Part shown: positions 41,553 through 50,385 of the stretch, in pieces | Position numbering within the stretch: position 1 is the first letter of the stretch | Layout: each line of letters opens with the position of its first letter | From: Myxococcales bacterium | Lineage (GTDB): Bacteria > Myxococcota_A > Polyangia > Polyangiales > Polyangiaceae | DNA: 64,000 bases | Assembly: GCA_025359105.1 (NCBI GenBank) | Contig: JANYHK010000109.1 | Location: 32,600 to 96,599, forward strand | Direction of reading: 5' to 3' | Translations under genes and position numbers: made by a program | The notes under the pieces: model-generated | Told to the model about the DNA's origin: nothing | Databases searched by the model: none | What the model saw: the letters and a program-made list of their open reading frames with translations, nothing else

Positions 41553-43049
41553 TCAGGGGCACGCGGGGGCGAAGACGTAAACGGTGGCCGAGTCGGGCGC
41601 GTCGGCGGCGACCACGAAGGCGTACCCGTTCGCGGAGACGGCGGCGAGCGTGTCGGCCACGGCCGGCAGGACGACGCGCCGGCTGGGAACCACGACCAGC
41701 CCCCCCGCGCCCTTCTGCACGACCTGCACGCTCGTCTGCGACAGGTCCGCAGGCGCCTGCGCGAGCGCGAGCACCGTCGTCGAATCGACCCAGGCCAGCG
41801 GCCCGACGACGGCCTGTCCGATGCCTACCGTTCCCGGCGCGTACGCCTCGAGGTCCACGTGGGCCGCGCCGCTCGGCGCCTGCGCGTTCTGGTCGGCGAG
41901 CACCCAGGCGACGCGCGCGGACCTCGTGCCGATGGGCGGCGCGGCGATCTCGATCCCCGGCACGCCCCAGACGAGCGCGCCGTCGCCGCCTTGCGCGAAG
42001 CGCGCCACCGCCGGCGTACCCCACACCGGCCCCATGTCGGCGCTCAGGTTCGTCTCCGCGCCCGCCTTCGCGTTCACCGTCGCGGCGCCGGGCGTGAGCG
42101 CGAACAGCTCGCCGAAAGCCTGCCCCTGCTGTGTCCAGCGGTAGAGGACGAGCCTATCACCACTCGCCGCCACGGCCGTCGCGCCGCTCACCGCGCCGAC
42201 GTTCGGGTACGTGTCGAGCGTCGCGTTGTCGCTCAGCGGCGCCTCGAGGCGGCCGGTCGGGAGAAGCTTCGGTGCGTCGGCTTGTTCGACGAAGACGCCT
42301 GCCGGCGCCGGAAAGACGGATGTGATCGCGGCAAGCGACGTGGCGACGAGGACGGTGTGGGCCGCCAAGCCGGCGGCGAGCGGGCTCGTCGGGACGTCGA
42401 CCCACGCCATCTGCAGCTTCGCCCCGACGAGGCCGCCGGTGAAGTAGACGCGGCCGCCGCTCGCGGTGACGTGCGCGGGCTGAAACGGGACACCCGTGAT
42501 CGGAATCGGCGCGGGCGAGGTGTTCCCCGGATCGGCCACGGAGTACGCGAAGGCGCCGTTCGTCGTGCTCACGAAGAGGAACGAGGACGTCGCGGCGGTA
42601 CACCTGGCGGCGCTGCCCCCGCACCCGATGCCGCCGGTCGTGATCTTGAACGTGCTCGGGTGGTACGAGACGGGTGCGGGCGCGCCGCACGTGTGCGTGC
42701 TCGTGTCGCAGGCGGCGCGCGTGCAGACTGCGGTTTGCTTGCAAAGGTCGTAGACGCAGGCGCGCCGCGCGACGTCGCAGCGCGCAGTGAAGCACGCGTT
42801 CGGCGCGATGCAGTCGCCATCCACCCGGCATCCGGGGCCGGCGTCGACGCCAGGCGCGTCGGGCGCGGCGACCTCGGGCACGCCCGTGTCGGAAGCGGGC
42901 GCACCGTCGACCGGAGGAAGAACGCTCGCGTCGGTGCCGGGCACGACGCCGAGCTTCGACTCGTCGAGCCCCAGCGAGCACCCGACGAAGAGCGTCCCGA
43001 CCGGGAGCGCCGCGAGGGCCGACGAGAGCAGCAGCGCGCGCGGCCTCAA
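41553..43049 (-). CDS. Lipoprotein with Cys-rich head and probable beta-propeller
   Basis: 498 residues from a TTG that overlaps the upstream stop (TTGA). The signal sequence ends in the lipobox TLFVGC. A Pro/Asp/Ala-rich linker and a Cys-rich segment follow (~CRVDGDCIAPNACFTARC; CVYDLCKQTAVCTRAAC). From ~150 the protein consists of repeated blade-like strands (FLFVSTTNGAFAYSV, VYFTGGLVGAKLQMAWVDV, VLYRWTQQGQAFGELFAL, VVGPLAWVDSTTVLALA), as in secreted beta-propellers. I infer a lipid-anchored ligand-binding protein in the same operon as the TPR/PEGA-like protein and the kinase upstream. No catalytic motif is visible. Confidence 0.75.
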   Translation of the reverse strand: MRPRALLLSSALAALPVGTLFVGCSLGLDESKLGVVPGTDASVLPPVDGAPASDTGVPEVAAPDAPGVDAGPGCRVDGDCIAPNACFTARCDVARRACVYDLCKQTAVCTRAACDTSTHTCGAPAPVSYHPSTFKITTGGIGCGGSAARCTAATSSFLFVSTTNGAFAYSVADPGNTSPAPIPITGVPFQPAHVTASGGRVYFTGGLVGAKLQMAWVDVPTSPLAAGLAAHTVLVATSLAAITSVFPAPAGVFVEQADAPKLLPTGRLEAPLSDNATLDTYPNVGAVSGATAVAASGDRLVLYRWTQQGQAFGELFALTPGAATVNAKAGAETNLSADMGPVWGTPAVARFAQGGDGALVWGVPGIEIAAPPIGTRSARVAWVLADQNAQAPSGAAHVDLEAYAPGTVGIGQAVVGPLAWVDSTTVLALAQAPADLSQTSVQVVQKGAGGLVVVPSRRVVLPAVADTLAAVSANGYAFVVAADAPDSATVYVFAPACP

Positions 43050-44002
43050 AAGGCTCCCCCCAGTCTCACGCCGCCGACGAGCGGCGTGAGGGTGAGCGCC
43101 GTCGTCCTGGCCTTCCCGTCGGGCAGGACGAGAAGGACGACCCCGCCCGCGGTGAACACGCCGCCCGCGACGAGCGCGAGGGTGGTCCAGGTCTCGAGGG
43201 CGTGGGCGTGATCGAGGGCCGTGCGCGTGGGGGCCGCGTCGTACGCGTCCTTGGCGTCGAGCGCCTGCAAGCCGAGAACGGCGCCGGCCGCCAGCGTCGC
43301 CACGCCAATCCCCAGCGCACCTATCCCGAGCGCCTTCTTCAAGGGAAACGGCGCAGGCGTGGGCGCAACCGCAGGCGCCGCCACGACCTGCGGCTCGCAC
43401 CGCGCCGCGGGCGTGACCTTGACCTGGGGCTTCTCGGTCGGTGCGACCGGCTCGTCGACCTCGACGCGGGTGAACTGCCCGACCTCGAGCGTCACGTCGC
43501 GCCGCTCCACCGGCCGGCCTGGCGCGTGAACCAGCAGCTTGTGCGAGCCGGGCACGCCGTGCAGACGCGCGGGGATGGCGACCTCGGTCTGCCCTTCGAG
43601 CTGCGCGCGCATCCCCTCGGGCCCCACGACGAGCGCGGTCCCGAGCGTCTTCTCGAGCGCAGCGACGCGATCGCGCGCGTTCGTCGCCTGCTGCGCCGAG
43701 AGCCCGGGCACCTCCAGCGCGCGCACGAAGTCGTCGGCCGCGCGCTCGGGCTTGTTCGCCTGCTCCCACGCGAGCGCGGCGGTGTAGAGCGTGACCGCGT
43801 GCGGGCGCTGCGCCGCCGCCGCCTCGAAGTGGAGCGCGGCCTCGACGAATTTCTTCTCCTTGTACGCCTGCGTTCCCTGATTGTACTGGAGGCGCGCTTC
43901 GACGGCGGCGTCGGGCGGCGGCGAGTCCTGCGCGTTCGCGACGCGAGGCGAGATGAACGCCAGCAACGCCAGCAGCGCGGGCAACGCGAGCCGCATGCGC
44001 AT
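43046..44002 (-). CDS. Exported TPR / PEGA-like membrane protein
   Basis: 318 residues. Signal peptide (LALPALLALLAFISPRVANAQ). Residues ~35-130 form TPR-like helices (ARLQYNQGTQAYKEKKFVEA, AVTLYTAALAWEQANKPERA). Residues ~135-205 form a PEGA-like beta domain (LVVGPEGMRAQLEGQTEV, LHGVPGSHKLLVHAPGRPVE). Two hydrophobic helices lie near the end (ALGIGALGIGVATLAAGAVL, LALVAGGVFTAGGVVLLVLP). This architecture is common in myxobacteria next to Ser/Thr kinases with exterior PEGA domains. The start ATG shares one base with the kinase stop, and its own stop overlaps the following lipoprotein's TTG start, so the three genes are coupled. Confidence 0.78.
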   Translation of the reverse strand: MRMRLALPALLALLAFISPRVANAQDSPPPDAAVEARLQYNQGTQAYKEKKFVEAALHFEAAAAQRPHAVTLYTAALAWEQANKPERAADDFVRALEVPGLSAQQATNARDRVAALEKTLGTALVVGPEGMRAQLEGQTEVAIPARLHGVPGSHKLLVHAPGRPVERRDVTLEVGQFTRVEVDEPVAPTEKPQVKVTPAARCEPQVVAAPAVAPTPAPFPLKKALGIGALGIGVATLAAGAVLGLQALDAKDAYDAAPTRTALDHAHALETWTTLALVAGGVFTAGGVVLLVLPDGKARTTALTLTPLVGGVRLGGAF

Positions 44003-45969
44003 CAGTACGGGTTGGCCGGGAGCGGATCGGCGCGTTTGGGGTCGCGGTGCTTGCGCAGCGACGTGAGCCTCAGCATGACGGTCTTGTTCGTGAGCTGATC
44101 GTCGACCTGCACCTGAGCGTCTTCGTGCTCCCGCGCGCGCACGATGACGGTGACCGACTGGCCGGGCTTGCGCGTGACGGAGCGAACACCGGGAGCCTGC
44201 TCCACGCCGTCGACGATGAGTATCGCGTCGTCCGGCGTCACGACGAAGACCACCGGCTCCACGTTCTCGACCGTGATGGTCGTGTCGGCCGGTGGTGCGG
44301 TGCCAGCCGGCGTTGCGGTGGCGGAGGTGACCACGGTGGCGACCACGGCGGCGGGGTCCGGGCCGAGGGGCCTCCGCGCGCGCCAGAGGAAGAAGCCGAT
44401 CGCCCCGACCGCGATGATCGCGACCACGCCGAGGATCGCCGCGAGCGCGACGTGCGACGGCTCCGCGCCCCCCGGCTGCGGCGCGGCGCGTGCCAGATCC
44501 GGCGCGGGCAGCGGGACCGGCCGCGAGTGCGAGCCCGTGCGGTCGTCGACCGGCGCGTGGGATGGGAGCGGCGGCCGCGCGCTCGCGATCTGCGCGTCGA
44601 AGATCGGCTGGTAAGGGGTCTGGTCGTTCCAGCTCGGCGACGGCGACCGCTGCGAGTGCGGCGGCTGCGGCTGCGAGGGCGGCGGCTGCGGCCGTGAGGG
44701 CGGCGGCGGGGCCAGCTTGTTCGGCAACGGCGGCGCCGCGCCCAGGGGCATCGTTCGCGCGAGCTGCCCCGGGCGCGCAGAGACCGGCGGCGGCGTCATC
44801 GGCGGCGGGTAGCCCGCCGGTGCTCGACGCTGCGACGGTCCGATTGTCCCTGCCTGGATGATGCCGCTGCCCGAGTGCCCGCGGCCCGACGGCGTCAGCG
44901 CCTCGACGAGCGGTGGATCGTTGCCGACGTCGACGCGCTCGACGCTCGACTGCGCAGCGCGAATGCGCTCGCGACGCTTGTCGAGGATCGCGCCCACGCG
45001 CGCCCGGAGGGCGCCGGCGACGTGCACCTCGGTCACGACAGGCCCCTGCGCCAGGAACTGCTCGAGGGCCATGCGCATGCGGTCGGCCGACGGGTAGCGC
45101 CCCTCCGGATCGCTCGACAGCGCGCGCATCACGATGCGCTCGAGCTCGGGCGGATAGTCGGCAGCGAGCTCCGACGGCGGCTGCACGTCCCCCTGAAGGA
45201 GCCGGTGCATGACCTGGTGGTCGCCCTCTCCGCGGAACGGCTGCACGCCGGTCGACGCCTCGTACAGCACGCACCCGAGGCTGAACAAGTCGCTCCGGCG
45301 GTCGACGGTGGCACCGGTGACCTGCTCCGGCGCCATGTAGTTGATCTTGCCCTTGAGCTGCCCCGCGCTCGTCGAGCTGTGCGACTGGCCGAGCGCCTTG
45401 GCGACCCCGAAGTCGGCCACTTTGACGTGCCCGTCGGCGGACACGAGGATGTTGTGCGGCGACACGTCGCGGTGCACGACGCCTAGCGCCTGGCCGTCGT
45501 CGCTCTCCAGGTTGTGCGCCGCGTTGAGGCCGGCGCACGTCTCGCTGACGATGCGCGCGACGACGCGCGGATCGAGCGGCTGACACTGCCCGCTCACCCG
45601 GAGCACGTGCGCGAGCGACTCGCCGTTCACCCACTCCATCGCCAGGTAGAGGACGCGGCCCTCCTCCCCCAGCTCGTAGATCTCGCAGACGTTGGGGTGG
45701 TGGACCATCGACGCGATGCGCGCCTCGTCGAGGAACATGCGCTCGAACTCGGGATCGCGGGCGAGGTGCGGAAGGATGGTCTTGATGGCGACGATCTTCG
45801 TGAAGCCGCGCTGGCCGTGCTGCCTCGCTGCCCACACCCGGGCCATGCCGCCCTTGGCGATCGGCAAGAGAAGCTCGTACCGCCCCAGGCGGGTTCCCCG
45901 GGCGAGCTTCTCGGCGGCGAGATCGGACTCGTCGTCGACCAGATCTTCGGACGCCAGGTATTCGGGCAT
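44002..45969 (-). CDS. Transmembrane Ser/Thr kinase with PEGA-like exterior domain
   Basis: 655 residues. The kinase domain (~28-300) is intact: Gly-loop AKGGMARVWAA (first Gly replaced by Ala), VAIKTILPHL, VVHRDVSPHNILVS, VADFGVAKAL, YMAPEQVTGATVDRRSDLFS. The HRDVSPHN form is frequent in myxobacterial kinases. A ~200-residue Pro/Gln/Ser-rich linker, a membrane helix (VALAAILGVVAIIAVGAIGFFLW) and an exterior PEGA-like domain (FVVTPDDAILIVDGVEQAPG, VRSVTRKPGQSVTVIVRA) follow. The next two genes encode another exported PEGA-like protein and a propeller lipoprotein, possible exterior partners. A 14-base palindrome, ATTCCTGCAGGAAT (45968-45981), overlaps the start codon. Confidence 0.9.
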   Translation of the reverse strand: MPEYLASEDLVDDESDLAAEKLARGTRLGRYELLLPIAKGGMARVWAARQHGQRGFTKIVAIKTILPHLARDPEFERMFLDEARIASMVHHPNVCEIYELGEEGRVLYLAMEWVNGESLAHVLRVSGQCQPLDPRVVARIVSETCAGLNAAHNLESDDGQALGVVHRDVSPHNILVSADGHVKVADFGVAKALGQSHSSTSAGQLKGKINYMAPEQVTGATVDRRSDLFSLGCVLYEASTGVQPFRGEGDHQVMHRLLQGDVQPPSELAADYPPELERIVMRALSSDPEGRYPSADRMRMALEQFLAQGPVVTEVHVAGALRARVGAILDKRRERIRAAQSSVERVDVGNDPPLVEALTPSGRGHSGSGIIQAGTIGPSQRRAPAGYPPPMTPPPVSARPGQLARTMPLGAAPPLPNKLAPPPPSRPQPPPSQPQPPHSQRSPSPSWNDQTPYQPIFDAQIASARPPLPSHAPVDDRTGSHSRPVPLPAPDLARAAPQPGGAEPSHVALAAILGVVAIIAVGAIGFFLWRARRPLGPDPAAVVATVVTSATATPAGTAPPADTTITVENVEPVVFVVTPDDAILIVDGVEQAPGVRSVTRKPGQSVTVIVRAREHEDAQVQVDDQLTNKTVMLRLTSLRKHRDPKRADPLPANPY

Positions 45970-46046
45970 TCCTGCAGGAATCGTACACGTATGTGGACGA
46001 TTCGCCCAGAGCGCAGGCGCGTTTCAGGGTACCTGTGGCCGGGAGT

Positions 46047-47273
46047 ATGCCGGACACCCCTCCGCCGCTCAGCCGCCGGTCGGCTTGGTTCGTCGCCGTT
46101 GTCGCCACGCTCGCGATGACCGTCAGCTACATCGATCGCCAGGCGCTCGCCCAGCTCGCGCCTACTGTGCGAGAGGCCCTCCAGATCGACCACGCACAGT
46201 ATGGACGGCTCACGGCGGCATTCTCCGTCGCCTACCTCGTGGGCGCGCCGCTTTCGGGCTGGCTCCTCGATCGCATCGGGACACGGCGTGGCCTCGTGGG
46301 TTCGGTGCTCGTCTGGTCCTTCGTGAGCGCTCTTCACGCGCTCGCGCCTTCGTACGGGATCCTCGTCGGCCTGCGGATCGCGCTCGGCCTCGCCGAGGCC
46401 CCCAGCTTCCCCGGGGCGGCGCGCACGGTTCGGCAGGCTCTGCCGGCGAGCGACCGCTCGGCCGGTTTCGGCCTCATCTTCACGGGCAGCTCGATCGGCG
46501 GGATGCTCGCCGCGCCCCTCGCGATCGGCCTGAAGGTCCACTTCGGCTGGCAACTCGCCTTCGTCGGAACGTCGCTCTGTGGGCTCGTCTGGCTGCCGCT
46601 CTGGCTCTTCGCGACCGGAGGCCCGCGCAAGGCGGCGCTCGAGCGGAGGCCCGACGGCCCCACCGTCCACGTCGCCTGGCGAGACGTCCTTCGTGATCCG
46701 GCGGTGCTGCGCGCCGTGGTGTTCGTCGTCCTGATCGCGCCGCTGCCGATGTTCGTCTTCAACTGGAGCACCCAGCTCCTCGTCGAGCACTTCCATGAAA
46801 AGCAGGACGAGCTCGCGCGCTTCGTCTGGTTCCCGCTCGTCGCGTACGACGTCGGCGCGGTCGGCTTCGGCTGGCTAGCCAGCCTCCGTGATCGCGCGTC
46901 GGCCCACACCCGCTCGCACGTCGCATATCTCTTCGTCGCCTGCGCGTCGGGCTCGTGCATCGCCCTCGTGGGGCTCATGCCCTCGGCGACCTGGGCCGTG
47001 GTGGTGACGGGGGTGGCCATGATCGGCGCCGGTGGCCTCTACACCCTGCCCACCGCGGACATGATCTCGCGCGTGAGCCCGGACGCCAGCGCGCGCGCCG
47101 CCGGCTGCACCGCGGCCGCCCAGTCCCTGTCGATCATCGTCGCGGCTCCCCTCGTCGGCGCCGTGCTCGATCGCACCCACAGCTACCCGCTCGTGCTCGC
47201 CGGCATCGCCGCGCTCCTCCTGCCGGCGTGGCTGGTCTGGGCCCGGTGGCCCATGCGCCCCCAGGCCGCTTGA
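46047..47273 (+). CDS. MFS transporter (anion:cation symporter-like)
   Basis: 408 residues, about twelve membrane helices. Helix 1 ends in TVSYIDRQALAQLAPTVREA, the pattern of the ACS branch (hexuronate, glucarate, organic anions). The conserved loop 2-3 motif is SGWLLDRIGTRRGLVGS, and helix 4-5 has GLAEAPSFPGAARTVRQALP. Substrate is probably an organic anion but cannot be fixed. The start at ATG 46047 has a reasonable ribosome site (GGGAG); an ATG at 45993 would add 18 non-hydrophobic residues. It is divergent from the PEGA kinase and 100 bases before the aldehyde dehydrogenase, which might oxidise an imported compound. Confidence 0.85.
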   Translation: MPDTPPPLSRRSAWFVAVVATLAMTVSYIDRQALAQLAPTVREALQIDHAQYGRLTAAFSVAYLVGAPLSGWLLDRIGTRRGLVGSVLVWSFVSALHALAPSYGILVGLRIALGLAEAPSFPGAARTVRQALPASDRSAGFGLIFTGSSIGGMLAAPLAIGLKVHFGWQLAFVGTSLCGLVWLPLWLFATGGPRKAALERRPDGPTVHVAWRDVLRDPAVLRAVVFVVLIAPLPMFVFNWSTQLLVEHFHEKQDELARFVWFPLVAYDVGAVGFGWLASLRDRASAHTRSHVAYLFVACASGSCIALVGLMPSATWAVVVTGVAMIGAGGLYTLPTADMISRVSPDASARAAGCTAAAQSLSIIVAAPLVGAVLDRTHSYPLVLAGIAALLLPAWLVWARWPMRPQAA

Positions 47274-47373
47274 AACGCGACCGTAAGAAGGCGCGGCGAC
47301 CGTTCCCTCCAGGGGACGGGTGCTATAGATGTGGGGTCCGACACGCGGACTCGCGAAGCACGAGGGGACCACC

Positions 47374-48963
47374 ATGAGCGCCGTTTCCACCCAGACCAGC
47401 GGACAGCCGAACGCCACCGCCGCGACCACGACCGCGAATGGCAACGGCACCGCGCAGACCATCAAGAGCCACGCGCCCGCCACCGGGGAGCTCGTCGGCG
47501 AAGCGCCGGTCATGAGCAAGGAGCAGGTCGCCCAGGTCGTCGCGCGCGCCCGCAAGGCGCAGCGGGCGTGGGGCGTCCTCCCCATCGAAGAGCGCTGCGA
47601 CCGCCTCCTCCGCTTCCGCGACGCCATCGTCGATCGCGCCGAGGAGATCGTGCAGCTCCTCTCGAAGGAGACAGGCAAGCCGCGACACGAGGCGCTCCTC
47701 CACGAGGTCCTGCCGATCGCCGACACGCTGACCTACTACTGCAAGAATGCGCCTCGCATCCTCGCCGACCGCGAGCTCGAGCTGCACCTGTTCAAGCACA
47801 AGAAGAGCTACCTCCACTATGCCCCGCGCGGCGTCATCGGCGTCATCTCGCCGTGGAACTTCCCTTTCACCATCCCGATGGGCGACGTCGCCGCCGCGCT
47901 CGTCACCGGCAGCGCGGTCGTCGTGAAGCCGAGCGAGGTCACGCCGCTCATCATGCTCAAGGCGAAGGAGATCTTCGACGCCACGGGCCTCCCCGAGGAT
48001 CTCCTCGGCGTCGTCACTGGCTACGGCCCCACCGGGCAGGCGCTCATCGAAAGCGGCATCCAGAAGGTGGTCTTCACCGGCGGCGTGGAGACCGGTCGCC
48101 GGGTCGCCGCGGCGTGCGGAGCCGCCCTCATCCCGTGCGTGATGGAGCTCGGCGGCAAGGCGCCGCTCATCGCCTGCGCCGACTGCGATCTCGAGCACAC
48201 CGCGCGCTCCATCGTTCTCGGCGGCTTCGCCAACTCCGGCCAGGTCTGCGTCTCCGTCGAGCGCGTCTACGCGCACGAGAGCGTCTACGAGCCCCTCGTC
48301 CGCCGCGTGAAGCAGCTCCTCGGCGAGCTGAAGCAGGGCGATCCCGCCAAGAGCTTCGTCGACATCGGCGCCATCATCTTCCCCAAGCAGATGGAGGTCG
48401 CCGAGAAGCACATCGAGGACGCCGTCTCCAAGGGCGCCGAGCTCGTGTGCGGCGGCAAGCGCGTCACGGGCCCAGGCGACTTCTTCGAGCCCACGCTGCT
48501 CGCGAACTGCAACCACGACATGACCGTGATGCGCGAGGAGATCTTCGGCCCCGTCGTCGGCGTGCAGAAGGTCGCGAGCGAGGAAGAGGCGATCCGCCTC
48601 GCGAACGACTCGCACCTCGGCCTCAACGCTTACGTCTTCACGAAAGACCGCGCCAAGGGCAAGCGCATGGCCGAGCAAATCGAGGCCGGCAGCGTCGTCG
48701 TCAACGACGTCCTCATCAACCACACGATCACCGAAGCCCCGTTCGGCGGCATCAAACAGAGCGGCTTCGGCCGCGTCCACGGCGAGGACGCCCTCCGCGA
48801 GATGGCCGAAGTGCGCCACATCAACTACGACCGCTTCGCGCTCCCTCCTGGCAATCCGGTGGGATTCCCGTACACCGAAAAGAGCTACGGGCTCATGATG
48901 AAGGGGCTCCGTGCGCTGTTCAGCGGGCGCGGCATCGTGCAGCGGATTGGGGAGTTGTTCTGA
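47374..48963 (+). CDS. Aldehyde dehydrogenase (NAD(P)+-dependent)
   Basis: 529 residues. After a Thr/Ala/Asn-rich N-terminus (~35 residues, longer than usual), the canonical fold follows: VISPWNFPFTIPMGD, VVKPSEVTPLIML, VVFTGGVETGRRVAAAC, the catalytic Glu in MELGGKAPLIAC, the catalytic Cys in FANSGQVCVSVERV, EEIFGPVVGVQKV and EAPFGGIKQSGFGRVHGED. A hydrophobic C-terminal tail (SYGLMMKGLRALFSG) hints at membrane association, as in fatty aldehyde dehydrogenases; that is inference. The start ATG 47374 follows GAGGGG. The four-gene redox operon begins 105 bases downstream. Confidence 0.92.
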   Translation: MSAVSTQTSGQPNATAATTTANGNGTAQTIKSHAPATGELVGEAPVMSKEQVAQVVARARKAQRAWGVLPIEERCDRLLRFRDAIVDRAEEIVQLLSKETGKPRHEALLHEVLPIADTLTYYCKNAPRILADRELELHLFKHKKSYLHYAPRGVIGVISPWNFPFTIPMGDVAAALVTGSAVVVKPSEVTPLIMLKAKEIFDATGLPEDLLGVVTGYGPTGQALIESGIQKVVFTGGVETGRRVAAACGAALIPCVMELGGKAPLIACADCDLEHTARSIVLGGFANSGQVCVSVERVYAHESVYEPLVRRVKQLLGELKQGDPAKSFVDIGAIIFPKQMEVAEKHIEDAVSKGAELVCGGKRVTGPGDFFEPTLLANCNHDMTVMREEIFGPVVGVQKVASEEEAIRLANDSHLGLNAYVFTKDRAKGKRMAEQIEAGSVVVNDVLINHTITEAPFGGIKQSGFGRVHGEDALREMAEVRHINYDRFALPPGNPVGFPYTEKSYGLMMKGLRALFSGRGIVQRIGELF

Positions 48964-49068
48964 ACGGGGCGTGAGGGCTCCGCAGGCGGTCCTCCCTCAC
49001 GCCGCCCGCAGGGGTCGACGCCGAAAGCAGCCAACAGCGCTGCCCATCGTGGTGGTAAGTCAGGTTCG

Positions 49069-49548
49069 ATGGACATGCGGCGTACTCCCGAAGTGAACCG
49101 CATTGCACGTCCCAAGGGATGGATCCTGGCTTTCGCGTCGATGATCTTCGGCACCGTATCGACCGTCATCTACTGGCTCGTCTGGTTTTTCGGCGAACGT
49201 GCGTGGGTGGCGGCGCGGTCCACCGCCGCCTACTACGAGCACCAGAACGCGTTCCCGCTCGCGGACGCGTTCATGGCGACGATGAGCCTTCTCGGCGCGA
49301 TCGGGCTGTACCGTCGCGCGCCGACCACGCTGCTCTGGATGCTCCTTGCCGGGAGCGCGAGCCTCTACTTGGGCTTCATGGATGTTCTCTACAACCTCGA
49401 GAACCGGGTCTACGGGCGCGGAGACGGCGGCGGTAGCCTCGTCGTGGAGCTCGGCGTGAACGTCCTCGCGTTCGCGATCCCTTTGTACGGCATCGTCTTC
49501 GCGTGGCGCTCGCGCTGGCAACTCTTGGGAACGCAGGAGGAGGCGTGA
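49069..49548 (+). CDS. Small four-helix membrane protein of unknown function
   Basis: 159 residues with four hydrophobic helices: ILAFASMIFGTVSTVIYWLVWF, AFMATMSLLGAIGLYRRA, TTLLWMLLAGSASLYLGFMDVL and VVELGVNVLAFAIPLYGIVF. The long first loop is aromatic-rich (AAYYEHQNAF). I recognise no family. It is translationally coupled to the SDR gene (GTGA overlap), so it may anchor or supply substrate to the oxidoreductases of this operon. A second ATG at 49075 is an alternative start. Confidence 0.7.
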   Translation: MDMRRTPEVNRIARPKGWILAFASMIFGTVSTVIYWLVWFFGERAWVAARSTAAYYEHQNAFPLADAFMATMSLLGAIGLYRRAPTTLLWMLLAGSASLYLGFMDVLYNLENRVYGRGDGGGSLVVELGVNVLAFAIPLYGIVFAWRSRWQLLGTQEEA

Positions 49549-50372
49549 CGGGTCTGGCGATCGTCACTGGAGCGTCGTCGGGGATCGGACGGGCGATCGC
49601 GCTCCAGCTCGCGCGCGACGGGATGAATATTCTCGCGGTCGCGCGTCGCGCGGACCTCCTCGACGCGCTCGCGCGGGACGCAGAAAAAGAAGCAAGAGAT
49701 GGGGCAGGAAAGGTGTACGCACTCGGGGCCGATCTCGGCGACGACGCGGACGTCCTTCGCGTGGCGTCGCGCGCGGAGGAGCTCGGCGGCGCGACGTGGC
49801 TCGTGAACAACGCAGGGACCAACGTGTTCGGCGCCTTCGAGGCCCGCGACCTCGGCCCGCAGCTCGCGATGGTGCGCCTTCATTGCCATGCCACCGTCGC
49901 CCTCGTCGCCGCCGTCCTGCCGCAGATGCGGGCGAAAGGACCACACGCGGGCGCGACGATCCTCAACGTCGCGTCCGTCGCCGGCTTCATGGCCACGCCG
50001 TACATGGCGGTGTATGGCGCCTCGAAGGCCTTCGTGATCTCGTTCTCGGAAGCGCTGCGCGAAGAGACGAAGGGGACGGGCATAGGCGTCACCGTCGTGT
50101 GTCCGGGCCCGGTAACGACCGGCATCTACGACGTCGGCGCGCCCGGCGCCGCACGCACACCGCCGTCGCACGAGATGAGCCCGGAGGCGTGCGCGAAGTT
50201 CGCCGTCGACGCGGCCCGTCGCGGACGCGTCGTCGCCATCCCCGGCGCCCGCAATCGGTTCGACGTCTACAGCGCCATGCTCGCCCCTCGCGCCATCGTT
50301 CGCGCGATCCTGCGCCGGCGCGGCCTCGGCTATCTGGGGTACACGCGCGACGCGCTCAAGCTGCCGCCCTGA
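49545..50372 (+). CDS. Short-chain dehydrogenase/reductase
   Basis: 275 residues from GTG 49545, which overlaps the membrane-protein stop. NAD(P) motif LAIVTGASSGIGRAIALQ, structural LVNNAGTNVFG, and catalytic Ser/Tyr/Lys in NVASVAGFMATPYMAVYGASKAF. The PGPVTTGIYD segment and the basic C-terminal helix (ILRRRGLGYLGYTRDALKL) resemble classical DltE/YqjQ-type SDRs acting on lipids or ketones. The basic residues after the first Gly-motif (VARRADLL) suggest NADP. Substrate unknown; operon partners suggest a pathway with an FAD enzyme and a hydrolase. Confidence 0.9.
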   Translation: MTGLAIVTGASSGIGRAIALQLARDGMNILAVARRADLLDALARDAEKEARDGAGKVYALGADLGDDADVLRVASRAEELGGATWLVNNAGTNVFGAFEARDLGPQLAMVRLHCHATVALVAAVLPQMRAKGPHAGATILNVASVAGFMATPYMAVYGASKAFVISFSEALREETKGTGIGVTVVCPGPVTTGIYDVGAPGAARTPPSHEMSPEACAKFAVDAARRGRVVAIPGARNRFDVYSAMLAPRAIVRAILRRRGLGYLGYTRDALKLPP

Positions 50373-50385
50373 AGGAGTCGAGGGA

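Noticed and set aside
45968..45981. 14-base palindrome as an operator for the PEGA kinase
   Set aside because: It overlaps the start codon and ribosome site and is a single copy; noted with the gene but not claimed as a site.
47301..47340. Hairpin CCGTTCCC-TCCA-GGGGACGG and TATAGAT as an aldehyde dehydrogenase promoter element
   Set aside because: The stem is only eight bases with a mismatch and no convincing -35 box precedes TATAGAT.
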